Shown in pieces: positions 1 through 6,480 of a stretch of DNA of 6,791 bases. Numbering within the stretch: the first letter of the stretch is position 1; each line of letters begins with the position of its first letter. Under the pieces are notes generated by a model. It was not told the origin of the DNA, made no database searches, and saw only the letters and a list, made by a program, of their open reading frames with translations. The position numbers and the translations under genes were made by a program. Location of the stretch: contig DDED01000103.1 in assembly GCA_002336035.1 (NCBI GenBank), forward strand, positions 1 to 6,791, written 5' to 3'. This stretch comes from Cellvibrionales bacterium UBA1963 (GTDB taxonomy: Bacteria > Pseudomonadota > Gammaproteobacteria > Pseudomonadales > UBA7434).

Positions 1-777
1 ATCGACGGTGTCTCCTACTGCTGCTGTTCTACCCGTAATCGCTTCATAAAGCAGAACGCCAAGACTATAAATATCGGTTCTGCCATCAATATCAGGGGCT
101 TTTTGAATCTGCTCAGGTGACATATAACAAACAGTCCCTTGTAATTTCTGGTAACCCGTCATCGACTTATCTTCACTGCCAGCCAATGGCTCGAGTTCGT
201 CAAATACGGCGGTGCTACCGTCTTCACTTCTGACCTTAGCCAGACCCCAATCCAATAAAAGAACCTCACCAAATGGACCAATTAAAATATTGTCGGGTTT
301 GATGTCGCGATGGACCACACCGTGAGCATGGGCATACTCAAGCGCATAAGCGACTTGAATCACAATATCGAGTAATTGACTGAGGTCATAACGCTCACGG
401 TAATTCATTATCTCGCGAAACGTATAGCCGTGAACTAACTTCATCGTGAAGTAATAATGGCCTTTTTGATCTCGGCCCAACTCATAAGTTGGCATAGTGT
501 TAGGATGTTGCAACATGGCTGACACGCGCGCTTCACGTAACAATCGTTTTTGTTCGATCGGATCATCAGCAAATTCTGGCCGCAAACATTTGTAACAAAC
601 AACTCGGCCTAAATGTAGGTCTTTGCAAGACTGTATGAGTGACTTTCCACCCTTAGCAATTGTTGTAAAATAGGCATACCGAAGATTGGCCCCTAACGAT
701 TGAGACAAATCCTTATCGGTTTGTTCAAGGTATAGCTCGGGGTAATCGCCTTGTTTAAACTTAGGAAAATCACTCAT
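1..777 (-). CDS. Serine/threonine protein kinase, N-terminal part (runs off left edge)
   Basis: The minus-strand frame is open from an ATG at 777 to the window edge, giving 259 residues with no stop. It is a Hanks-type (eukaryotic-like) kinase domain. The ATP-lysine is K63 (segment VVCYKCL). The catalytic loop HRDIKPDN lies at 156-163, with D158 and N163. The metal-binding motif is DWG (176-178) rather than DFG. The end of the activation segment is MSPEQ (219-223), and the subdomain IX aspartate D235 sits in DIYSLG. The glycine-rich loop is degenerate: around AKGGKS (41-46) only the two middle glycines remain. The DWG form is known from a subgroup of bacterial kinases. About the last 30-50 residues of the kinase fold, and any C-terminal sensor, repeat or membrane part, lie outside the window. 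The ribosome site is weak (TGAG, 6 nt before ATG). The gene follows the SDR on the same strand after 150 bp and probably has its own promoter. Its substrate is unknown. Confidence 0.93.
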   Translation of the reverse strand, partial: MSDFPKFKQGDYPELYLEQTDKDLSQSLGANLRYAYFTTIAKGGKSLIQSCKDLHLGRVVCYKCLRPEFADDPIEQKRLLREARVSAMLQHPNTMPTYELGRDQKGHYYFTMKLVHGYTFREIMNYRERYDLSQLLDIVIQVAYALEYAHAHGVVHRDIKPDNILIGPFGEVLLLDWGLAKVRSEDGSTAVFDELEPLAGSEDKSMTGYQKLQGTVCYMSPEQIQKAPDIDGRTDIYSLGVLLYEAITGRTAAVGDTVD

Positions 778-819
778 CTGCAACTCAATAATTTGCGCAT
801 AAAATAGTATCGATAATAG

Positions 820-846
820 ATTATAGCCCAGCTTTAGGCGATTCAA
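820..846 (-). promoter_or_regulatory. Candidate promoter of the kinase gene
   Basis: On the minus strand a perfect -10 hexamer TATAAT sits at 825-820. A weak -35 match, TTGAAT, sits at 846-841 with a 15-bp spacer, shorter than the usual 16-18 bp. Transcription would begin near 813, leaving a leader of about 36 nt before the kinase ATG. The -35 element lies inside one arm of the inverted repeat at 841-864, so a protein bound to that repeat would block the promoter. This is inferred from sequence only. The -10 is convincing and the -35 is not. Confidence 0.45.
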
Positions 847-864
847 ATAGGTTTATATTTGAAT
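841..864. repeat. Perfect 9-bp inverted repeat upstream of the kinase gene
   Basis: ATTCAAATA (841-849) is followed by a 6-nt spacer and its exact complement TATTTGAAT (856-864). The arms are almost all A/T, so an RNA hairpin would be weak. The spacing and the overlap with the candidate -35 element fit an operator for a dimeric regulator better than a terminator. A second, nearly touching symmetric element follows: TTTTTGC (869-875) and GCAAAAA (877-883) around a single T. No regulator family can be named from these sequences. Confidence 0.5.
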
Positions 865-915
865 TTATTTTTTGCTGCAAAAATGGTCTATTTAATAGCA
901 AGAAAACAGCTGATT

Positions 916-927
916 AATAACGTTATT
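916..927. repeat. 12-bp perfect palindrome abutting the SDR stop codon
   Basis: AATAACGTTATT is its own reverse complement and lies directly after the SDR stop (TGA at 930-928 on the minus strand). It has no loop and no adjacent T-run in the right direction, so it is not a convincing terminator. It may be a protein-binding site or chance in AT-rich DNA. Confidence 0.3.
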
Positions 928-1860
928 TCATAAGTAGCCATCAACTAAATTCAGAGATTCGCGCCACAATTGTTTTGCTAAAATTGGATTTTTTGCATGC
1001 TTAGAGGGCTCGGCGATATTATTATCAACAAAGTAAGCGCCGCTAATTTTGTCAAGCGCCGGATGAGTCGCAACATAACATTGGGTTGCCGCGCCTTGCG
1101 CAATACTGCGCTCAACAAAGTTTGCAAAAAAATTAATTAATTGGAAAAGCGCACCCGTACTATTACGATTAAGGTTCGTTCGGATTACACCAGGGTGAAC
1201 AGCGTTAACAGTTACCCGTGAAGCTAGCAATTGCTGGCTAAGCTCTTTAGCACACAGAATATTAGCCAGTTTAGACTGGCCATAAGTCTGCCATGGGTTA
1301 TAGCCCTGCGCACAATCAAGATTAGTAAAATCAATGCCTTGTTTTGGCGTTTGCAGATGTCCCATACTCGAAAGTAAAACAATTCTGCCTTGATGAGCAT
1401 TTTTAAGTAGCGGCAATAAATGATTAATTAATAAAAAATGACCGATATGGTTAGTGGCAAACTGCATTTCTAAAGGCTTGGTGTAACCGGTTGCGACAGT
1501 TAAATTAGTTGGCGACATAATGCCGGCATTAGCCATTAATATATCAAGGGTGGTGAACGTATTTTGAATCGTCTCGACACACGAGAGTATTGACCTCGGG
1601 TCACTGAGTTCACAGGCGACAGGAGTTAAAACAGCATCTTTAACGACCGTTTTAATCTCAGCACAGGCCTGCTGAGCTTTGTCTAACGATCTGGCGGCTG
1701 CAATGATGTGTGCACCGCGAGAAGCAAGCACACGCATAGACTCAAGACCGAGGCCTGAATTGACACCCGTAATCAGTGCAGTCTTACCGCTGAGATCAAC
1801 GCCTGCAGTCACCTGTTCGGCTGAAGAACGACGATTAAACCCGGATTTTAATTTTTTCAC
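928..1860 (-). CDS. Short-chain dehydrogenase/reductase (retinol dehydrogenase-like, probably NADP-dependent)
   Basis: This is a 310-residue classical SDR with a Rossmann fold. The nucleotide-binding motif TGVNSGLG is at 31-38, the NAG motif at 111-113 and the catalytic tetrad asparagine is probably N137. The catalytic serine is S164 or S165 (LLSSMGH), followed by YGQSK with Y193 and K197, and HPGVIRT at 222-228. Arginine R57 after the second strand (AAARS) suggests NADP(H). The extended C-terminus and the NHIGHF segment resemble retinol dehydrogenase and WW-domain oxidoreductase relatives, many of which act on lipophilic aldehydes or alcohols. The start is GTG at 1860, 8 nt after AGAGGA (1874-1869). 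No in-frame ATG comes before residue 42, which is already inside the Rossmann fold. It lies 61 bp after the LuxC-like gene on the same strand, so a role in fatty aldehyde/alcohol redox is plausible but inferred. The substrate cannot be read from the sequence. Confidence 0.92.
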   Translation of the reverse strand: MKKLKSGFNRRSSAEQVTAGVDLSGKTALITGVNSGLGLESMRVLASRGAHIIAAARSLDKAQQACAEIKTVVKDAVLTPVACELSDPRSILSCVETIQNTFTTLDILMANAGIMSPTNLTVATGYTKPLEMQFATNHIGHFLLINHLLPLLKNAHQGRIVLLSSMGHLQTPKQGIDFTNLDCAQGYNPWQTYGQSKLANILCAKELSQQLLASRVTVNAVHPGVIRTNLNRNSTGALFQLINFFANFVERSIAQGAATQCYVATHPALDKISGAYFVDNNIAEPSKHAKNPILAKQLWRESLNLVDGYL

Positions 1861-1868
1861 GCATCGTA

Positions 1869-1874
1869 TCCTCT
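1869..1874 (-). promoter_or_regulatory. Ribosome binding site of the SDR gene, serving two possible starts
   Basis: AGAGGA on the minus strand lies 8 nt before the GTG start (1860) and only 4 nt before an out-of-frame ATG at 1864-1862. The ATG opens a nine-codon frame (MREKIKIRV, stop at 1837-1835) that overlaps the SDR start. The 8-nt spacing favours the GTG, but the ATG could compete for ribosomes. Confidence 0.6.
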
Positions 1875-1888
1875 TTTTTATTACTGGG

Positions 1889-1904
1889 TGTGATGAAGGT
1901 CACG
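1889..1904. promoter_or_regulatory. CRP/Vfr-like binding site between the LuxC-like and SDR genes
   Basis: TGTGA (1889-1893), six bases, then TCACG (1900-1904) matches the CRP-family consensus TGTGA-N6-TCACA at nine of ten defined positions. It sits in the 61-bp gap between the LuxC-like stop and the SDR start. The arm TCAC also begins a second symmetric element, TCAC-GA-GTGA (1900-1909). The centre (1896.5) is only about 36 bp upstream of the SDR start codon. That is too close for ordinary class II activation of a promoter serving that start, so if real it may repress or act on readthrough. It could be chance. Confidence 0.35.
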
Positions 1905-1921
1905 AGTGATTTAGCAACGAG

Positions 1922-3370
1922 CTATATTCGCCACAGTGGAAACACCTCGTCAGGATCACACTCTTCTTCAAAAATCCATTTGCACATCCGCCGAACGGGC
2001 TCAATTGCGTCTTGCGGTGACGCAGCAGTCACATTGCAAGCATAACCTAATGACGTTAATCGCTGGGCACCATAAATAGGCAACTGGTCACGCAATTGCT
2101 TTTTTAGGCTCTCAGGATAAATACCGACAGTCTGAGTATACGATGTCACCGCATCGGTGACTTGCTTAATATTATCGACAGGCACTAAATTAGCGACTCT
2201 GCCACTCAAAATCGATGAGTAGTCTACCGGCTCGTCGAATTGTGACACAATAATAGCGCCCTCATTGTCTTCACCGCCAATGATACGATAAAAGGTATCG
2301 TCTAGACGTGTTGCGTCCATTTGGTCGCGTAACTCACGGTCAAACGTGCGCGGCTTAGACGTCAATTCAATCGACATCGCTAACATGGCATCGTAAATAA
2401 GCTGCCCAAAATGATTTAATCTTTCAATTGCGGGTCTATCAGAGCCGTTGAGCACATAAATGACTCGCGCACTTGCGCAGGCTTCTTGGTTTGCCATAGC
2501 AATATCACAAGCTGTTCGCTTCGCAACCTCTAGCAAAGTTGCTTCATCAGCAAACGCTTCTGGGCCAATAATCGTGACGCTTCGTTTTGGATCTAAGCCT
2601 ATCATCTCAAGGCCTGGCTGGATGTATTGCGTGACATGCTTGACCGAGGCAAACCCACCCCATGCAATAATTTTCTCAACGTACTCGGGTTTATACAATT
2701 GCTTCTCAAATGCTTCATCGCCACCTTTCCAGTAAGCGACGCTTATGTGCTTTGTTAATGGATGATTAGGCGCAATATCAGCGAGTGTTCTGGCCAACGC
2801 AATCGCTGTTAGCGGGTCGTTTGAGGGCGCTTTAATTATTGCATCGCTGCGCGTAATGGCGTTTCGTATTAAGGTAATAGCCGACACTAAACCACCATTG
2901 CCAGCAGGGATGTGAACCGTTCGAGCCCCAAAAGCTCGAACATTCAGCGTCCGGCCATCAAGCAGCTTTTGGCTCACCCACCCATTTAAATAATCAACGC
3001 CTATACGCTGCTCTGCAATTTCTCGTATTGATTCACGATTAAATACCGAGGGCAAGTTAAGATAACTGTTCTTTAATATTGACGCTGGGTAAGGAGCCGC
3101 CGTTAAACCCGCCTCGTATGCTTGACGGATGTAACGGTTTTTATCGAAGTCAAGATTTTTTCCTAACTCTTCTAAAATGTCGAGAATTTCTTCGAAGTTG
3201 ACTTCTTGCATATCTTGCAGCGCCATGGGATTGGCTAACGGTAAATCTTTTACGTACTTATGTGGGTCAGGCGCACTAAAACCACCGCCTGAATGACGGC
3301 CGCCAAATTCAACCCAGTCATCCTCAATAATTTCACCACGAATAAATAAAGGTACTTTAAATGCGCTCAT
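1922..3370 (-). CDS. LuxC-family fatty acyl-CoA reductase (fatty aldehyde-forming)
   Basis: This 482-residue protein (numbered from ATG at 3370) matches the usual LuxC length of about 480. LuxC is an aldehyde-dehydrogenase-fold enzyme that accepts an acyl group on a cysteine and reduces it with NADPH to a long-chain aldehyde. Visible marks are HIPAGNGG at about 153-160 with the following helix in the nucleotide-binding half, IIKAPSNDP after it, and the likely catalytic cysteine C298 in NQEACAS. The frame continues upstream to a GTG at 3376. That GTG overlaps GAGGGG (3381-3376), the only good Shine-Dalgarno sequence, which is correctly spaced for ATG 3370. The ATG is 2 nt after the stop of the LuxE-like gene, and the ribosome site lies within that gene's last codons, so translational coupling is expected. 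In luminous bacteria LuxC works with LuxE and LuxD. Here LuxE-like is adjacent, but no luxD or luxAB is in view. Cytoplasmic; no signal peptide. Confidence 0.9.
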   Translation of the reverse strand: MSAFKVPLFIRGEIIEDDWVEFGGRHSGGGFSAPDPHKYVKDLPLANPMALQDMQEVNFEEILDILEELGKNLDFDKNRYIRQAYEAGLTAAPYPASILKNSYLNLPSVFNRESIREIAEQRIGVDYLNGWVSQKLLDGRTLNVRAFGARTVHIPAGNGGLVSAITLIRNAITRSDAIIKAPSNDPLTAIALARTLADIAPNHPLTKHISVAYWKGGDEAFEKQLYKPEYVEKIIAWGGFASVKHVTQYIQPGLEMIGLDPKRSVTIIGPEAFADEATLLEVAKRTACDIAMANQEACASARVIYVLNGSDRPAIERLNHFGQLIYDAMLAMSIELTSKPRTFDRELRDQMDATRLDDTFYRIIGGEDNEGAIIVSQFDEPVDYSSILSGRVANLVPVDNIKQVTDAVTSYTQTVGIYPESLKKQLRDQLPIYGAQRLTSLGYACNVTAASPQDAIEPVRRMCKWIFEEECDPDEVFPLWRI

Positions 3371-3372
3371 TT

Positions 3373-4788
3373 TCACCCCTCAAAACCTTTCATGAAGTTA
3401 ACCACTTCGTCTTGCACTTGCTGTGTTGCCGAACAACTGATTCGATCATCTTCAACGCCTTCTTTCTCACTGTAGCGCATTATCTCGTGGGCTAAGTAAA
3501 CACTTTTTCGACCACAAGAGCACGGGGTATCCCAGTGCATTGTGACCTCATCGCCAGAAATAATTCCACCCCAATGACTGTCATTCAGCAAATCATAAAA
3601 TGCAGCTCGGCCAGTGACCGTGCCAGTCCGAGGTAAGGGCTCACTGGTTTCCGGATCAAGCAAGAATGGAATGACCCATGGCGATATGTGGTAATGACCC
3701 TCTTCACAGGCCCAATGAAAAGCGCTAATCTCAGACATGCCATAACCTTCTTGAATGACATCAACACCCATAAATTCTTTAATTACATCAAGAAAATTAT
3801 CGGGCAGCACATGACCCTTCGTACCGCCACCGGTCAAAATTGCTGAGTCTTTAGCAAACACACCTTTAATACCTTTAGCCAATCCTTCGGCAGCCACCTG
3901 ATACATAATGGGGTAAGCAGCTGTAGTAAAGACTCGTTTGCCTTTTAATTTTTTAGTGCAGTTAGCAAAAAAAGCAGCCATTTCTTCAGGTCGTCTTGCC
4001 TGCATAGCGACAAATTCATCCTTTCGGGCCATCAGCTTAGGGTCTATTTCTAATCTATCTAACTCACCTTTTGATGCAGCGGCCTGCATCTTACTGGCCA
4101 AAAACATTAGATCGCTATCGATGGCCTCTTCATACAACGCATGAAAACGACTTTCGTCACCGCCAGTAAATTCCTTGCGTAATAATGCAGCCATGCGTAA
4201 ATGTCCCAATTTACCTTTTGCATGATTGGGCCAGATGACATCGACATCTGGTCTCATCTCAGCCTCAGTAGGTTCTTTACCGAAGGTTTGAAATAAAAAG
4301 CAACGCCAAATTTTCATTGTGTAATGCGCTTGGATTCTTGACTTGGGTATTAATGAAATTGTACCCGTTGTGCCTGATGAAGTGATCACCTCTAAGGGTG
4401 TCTGTTCATCTAAAGCATCTAACCATTCATCTAACGAATCGCACTGTGATGTGTCAACCTTTGACAAGTCATAGGTGGTCAGCTTTTGCATCCACTTAGT
4501 CATTAAGTCCCAGCGCTTCTTATCAATTAAGGAAGATGGGTAAGATTTAAATGCCGTGTGAGAAAAAAATAATGGCACAACGTCATTGAATTCATCGACA
4601 CTGGAAATACCTAAACGCTCGGCTAAATTAGTCACCAATTCAATATTTTTGATATGATCAGCAACACGTATTTTCATTGCACTACGCTGAAGTCGTTCGA
4701 GATCAGCAGGTTCTATACTGTGCATCTTGGTAACTGAACGGTCAAAGTAATCGAGCGGATCTGTCATAAATTTGTCGACAGTTTTCAT
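3373..4788 (-). CDS. LuxE-like acyl-protein synthetase / fatty acid-activating adenylate-forming enzyme
   Basis: This 471-residue protein belongs to the LuxE (acyl-protein synthetase) branch of the adenylate-forming superfamily. LuxE activates a fatty acid with ATP as acyl-AMP, takes the acyl group on a cysteine near its C-terminus and passes it to LuxC. Motifs in order are TSSGTTGT at 136-143 (phosphate-binding loop), TGGGTKGH at 319-326, GYGMSE at 348-353 (adenine/AMP region), SGDEV at 411-415 (ribose-binding aspartate region) and CSCGR at 423-427. The CxCGR segment recalls PaaK-type phenylacetate-CoA ligases. Cysteine C452 (RISCSAT), 20 residues from the end, is a candidate counterpart of the LuxE acyl-accepting cysteine. 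At 471 residues it is about 100 longer than LuxE of luminous bacteria (about 370). The start ATG at 4788 has GGAG 8 nt upstream. It is the first gene of the leftward operon, and its stop lies 2 nt before the LuxC-like ATG. A CoA ligase role is the main alternative. Confidence 0.85.
   Translation of the reverse strand: MKTVDKFMTDPLDYFDRSVTKMHSIEPADLERLQRSAMKIRVADHIKNIELVTNLAERLGISSVDEFNDVVPLFFSHTAFKSYPSSLIDKKRWDLMTKWMQKLTTYDLSKVDTSQCDSLDEWLDALDEQTPLEVITSSGTTGTISLIPKSRIQAHYTMKIWRCFLFQTFGKEPTEAEMRPDVDVIWPNHAKGKLGHLRMAALLRKEFTGGDESRFHALYEEAIDSDLMFLASKMQAAASKGELDRLEIDPKLMARKDEFVAMQARRPEEMAAFFANCTKKLKGKRVFTTAAYPIMYQVAAEGLAKGIKGVFAKDSAILTGGGTKGHVLPDNFLDVIKEFMGVDVIQEGYGMSEISAFHWACEEGHYHISPWVIPFLLDPETSEPLPRTGTVTGRAAFYDLLNDSHWGGIISGDEVTMHWDTPCSCGRKSVYLAHEIMRYSEKEGVEDDRISCSATQQVQDEVVNFMKGFEG
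3376..3381 (-). promoter_or_regulatory. Ribosome binding site that sets the LuxC-like start
   Basis: GAGGGG on the minus strand forms the last two sense codons of the LuxE-like gene and lies 5 nt before ATG 3370 (7 nt from the GAGG core). It overlaps the upstream GTG at 3376, which rules that codon out as an efficient start and supports the shorter 482-residue product. Confidence 0.75.
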
Positions 4789-4992
4789 ATGAAAATCTCC
4801 ATCATTAAAAGGTATAAACGCTTTAAGATTTGTATTAATCCATTTACTAACCGAGTGAGCTTAACACCACGGCACCATTAGAAAATATACCAATACTTTA
4901 TCTTTGTAATATAAAAGTAATAATTTATTTAACAATATTTTTCAATTACACTCATCTGCTTAATCAGTCCATGATCAGTAAAGGTGTTTTCA
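4789..4992. promoter_or_regulatory. Divergent control region between the LuxE-like and hydrolase genes
   Basis: These 204 bp separate the two divergent start codons and must hold promoters for both directions. The segment is strongly AT-rich from about 4880 to 4950. It holds GGAG (4800-4797, minus) for the LuxE-like gene and AAGG (4981-4984, plus) for the hydrolase. TTAACA (4929-4934, plus) is a 5/6 match to a -35 element, but no good -10 follows at normal spacing. TATATT on the minus strand (about 4888-4883) is a possible -10, again without a clear -35. ATCAGT occurs twice, at 4963-4968 and 4974-4979, exactly 11 bp apart, just before the hydrolase ribosome site. CGAGTGA at 4852-4858 is shared with two other intergenic regions. 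I cannot place either transcription start with confidence. Confidence 0.6.
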
Positions 4993-6480
4993 ATGAAAAA
5001 AACTCTGCTCAGCATAGCACTAGTAGCATTGGGCATGACTATTGGCTTGTTAGTAAGTGAAATAGACGCTGGCAAAAGCATTGCTTATACGACAAAAAAA
5101 GTATGGTCTTCAACCAAATCAGTCGCACTGGATCAAATTATCGCTGCTGGCAAAATCGATGCACGCATCGCTTTATTCATTGAAAATCCAGCGTTACGAC
5201 AAAGACTTGATCAAGGTGGCTCATTTGGCGGCCAAATGTCGATTCCTGCGGCTCAAAATATGTTTGGCCGTGACCCTAAGGCAATTAAGGACTTGCAAGA
5301 AAAAACCTATGTTGAAGCTTATGGTGATAACGCTTGGTTAATACGTATGCCCATTGTCAACGCGGTATTATTTGATACCGATGCGGGTTTGGTGCTGGTT
5401 GATACAGGCATGACGCCTGCCGGCCCAGCACTGCTTGATGCTGTTCGTTCAGTGAGCGATAAACCCATCCACACTATCATTTATACGCACGGTCATGTCG
5501 ATCATGCCTTCGGCACTTGGGCGTTCTTAGAAGCCGGCGAAAAACCGCATATTATTGCCCAAGAAAATATCTTACACCGGTTTGAGCGCTACATTGAATT
5601 GCGACAATTAATGGCTAAATACAACAGTCAAAAAGCAGAACAAATGCCCATGTCAATGGATGATATCGCCTTGCCCACTCAAGTCTTTAGTGACCGTCTA
5701 GAACTCAATATAGGTAATGAACGATTTATACTTCAACACCATAAAGGCGAAACCGATGACCAACTGTATGTCTGGCTACCAGAGCGAAAAATACTTGCTA
5801 CTGCTGATTACTACCAAGGCTTTATGCCCAATGCCGGTAACGGTAAACGCGTGCAACGCCATGTTAAAGAGTGGATTGTCGCATTGCGAGAAATGGCAGC
5901 ACTCAACGCCGAGTTAATGCTGCCGGCACACGGTAAAGCGCTGACTGAGGCCAAGACCATTCAACGTGAATTCAATCTATTAGCCAATGCCTTTGAATCA
6001 ATTCGCATGCAAGCCATTGATGGCTTGAACCAAGGTCTCCGCAAAGATCAAATCTTTCAATCGATCACCTTGCCGGATGAACTCGCTCACCACCATACCC
6101 TTCGTGAGCAATACGTGAGTTATGAAGACGTATCTAAGATGGTTCTTAAGCGCTATACAGGGTGGTGGGATGATCTTCCATCGCAGTGGACGCCCGCACC
6201 GCTAGAGAAGCAAGCCGCAGCAATTGTAGAGGCCGTTGGTGGTATCGACTCATTAGTTGCACTTACCCGTGACATGATGAAAAGTGACATTCAATTGGCA
6301 TCCCATTTTACAGACTGGGCGTGGTTAGCCGCAGCGAGTAATACTAACGTACAGCAATTGGTCATTGATGTTTATACTGCACGAATTCTAGACCCCAAAA
6401 GCAACACCCAAGAAATATTGGCTTACCTAGACCTTATGGCCGAAGCACGGTCTCGCCGATTACTGACTGAAGGGAACTAA
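4993..6480 (+). CDS. Alkylsulfatase-like metallo-beta-lactamase-fold hydrolase, exported or membrane-anchored
   Basis: This 495-residue protein (from ATG 4993) has the metallo-beta-lactamase metal motif THGHVDH at 165-171 (H166, H168, D170, H171). Candidate further ligands are E253 in GETDD, D272 in ATADYY and H313 in PAHG. After about residue 385, GWWDD and the helical segment to the end resemble the alkylsulfatase dimerisation domain of SdsA1/BDS1/YjcS-type enzymes, which cleave alkyl sulfates such as dodecyl sulfate to fatty alcohol and sulfate. Those enzymes are usually about 630-660 residues and end in an SCP2-like substrate-recruiting domain, which is absent here. The N-terminus (MKK, then about 18 hydrophobic residues, no clear AxA site or lipobox) looks like a signal or uncleaved anchor, placing the enzyme outside the cytoplasm. 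A GTG at 4984 is in frame but overlaps AAGG (4981-4984), which is spaced 8 nt from ATG 4993, so the ATG is chosen. It is divergent from the LuxE-LuxC-SDR operon. The fold is clear; the true ester substrate is uncertain. Confidence 0.85.
   Translation: MKKTLLSIALVALGMTIGLLVSEIDAGKSIAYTTKKVWSSTKSVALDQIIAAGKIDARIALFIENPALRQRLDQGGSFGGQMSIPAAQNMFGRDPKAIKDLQEKTYVEAYGDNAWLIRMPIVNAVLFDTDAGLVLVDTGMTPAGPALLDAVRSVSDKPIHTIIYTHGHVDHAFGTWAFLEAGEKPHIIAQENILHRFERYIELRQLMAKYNSQKAEQMPMSMDDIALPTQVFSDRLELNIGNERFILQHHKGETDDQLYVWLPERKILATADYYQGFMPNAGNGKRVQRHVKEWIVALREMAALNAELMLPAHGKALTEAKTIQREFNLLANAFESIRMQAIDGLNQGLRKDQIFQSITLPDELAHHHTLREQYVSYEDVSKMVLKRYTGWWDDLPSQWTPAPLEKQAAAIVEAVGGIDSLVALTRDMMKSDIQLASHFTDWAWLAAASNTNVQQLVIDVYTARILDPKSNTQEILAYLDLMAEARSRRLLTEGN

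Noticed and set aside
841..873. Intrinsic terminator on the plus strand (hairpin 841-864 followed by a T-rich run)
   Set aside because: The stem is almost all A/T and weak, and no plus-strand gene lies upstream to be terminated. On the minus strand no T-run follows.
1679..1909. Plus-strand open frame of 76 codons opposite the SDR gene
   Set aside because: It lies antisense to the conserved Rossmann-fold coding region, has no recognisable domain and fits a shadow frame.
2460..2735. Plus-strand open frame of 91 codons opposite the LuxC-like gene
   Set aside because: It is fully inside a well-supported gene on the other strand, with low-complexity composition and no known motif.
3585..4144. 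Small open frames within the LuxE-like gene (3585-3767 minus, 3938-4144 plus)
   Set aside because: Both lie inside a gene with clear adenylate-forming motifs in the main frame and look like shadow frames.
1922..4788. A bioluminescence (lux) operon
   Set aside because: Only LuxC- and LuxE-type genes are present. There is no luciferase alpha/beta pair and no LuxD, and the partner genes differ.
5081..5917. Alternative-frame open frames inside the hydrolase gene (5081-5341 and 5717-5917)
   Set aside because: They overlap conserved metallo-beta-lactamase coding sequence in another frame and show no domain of their own.
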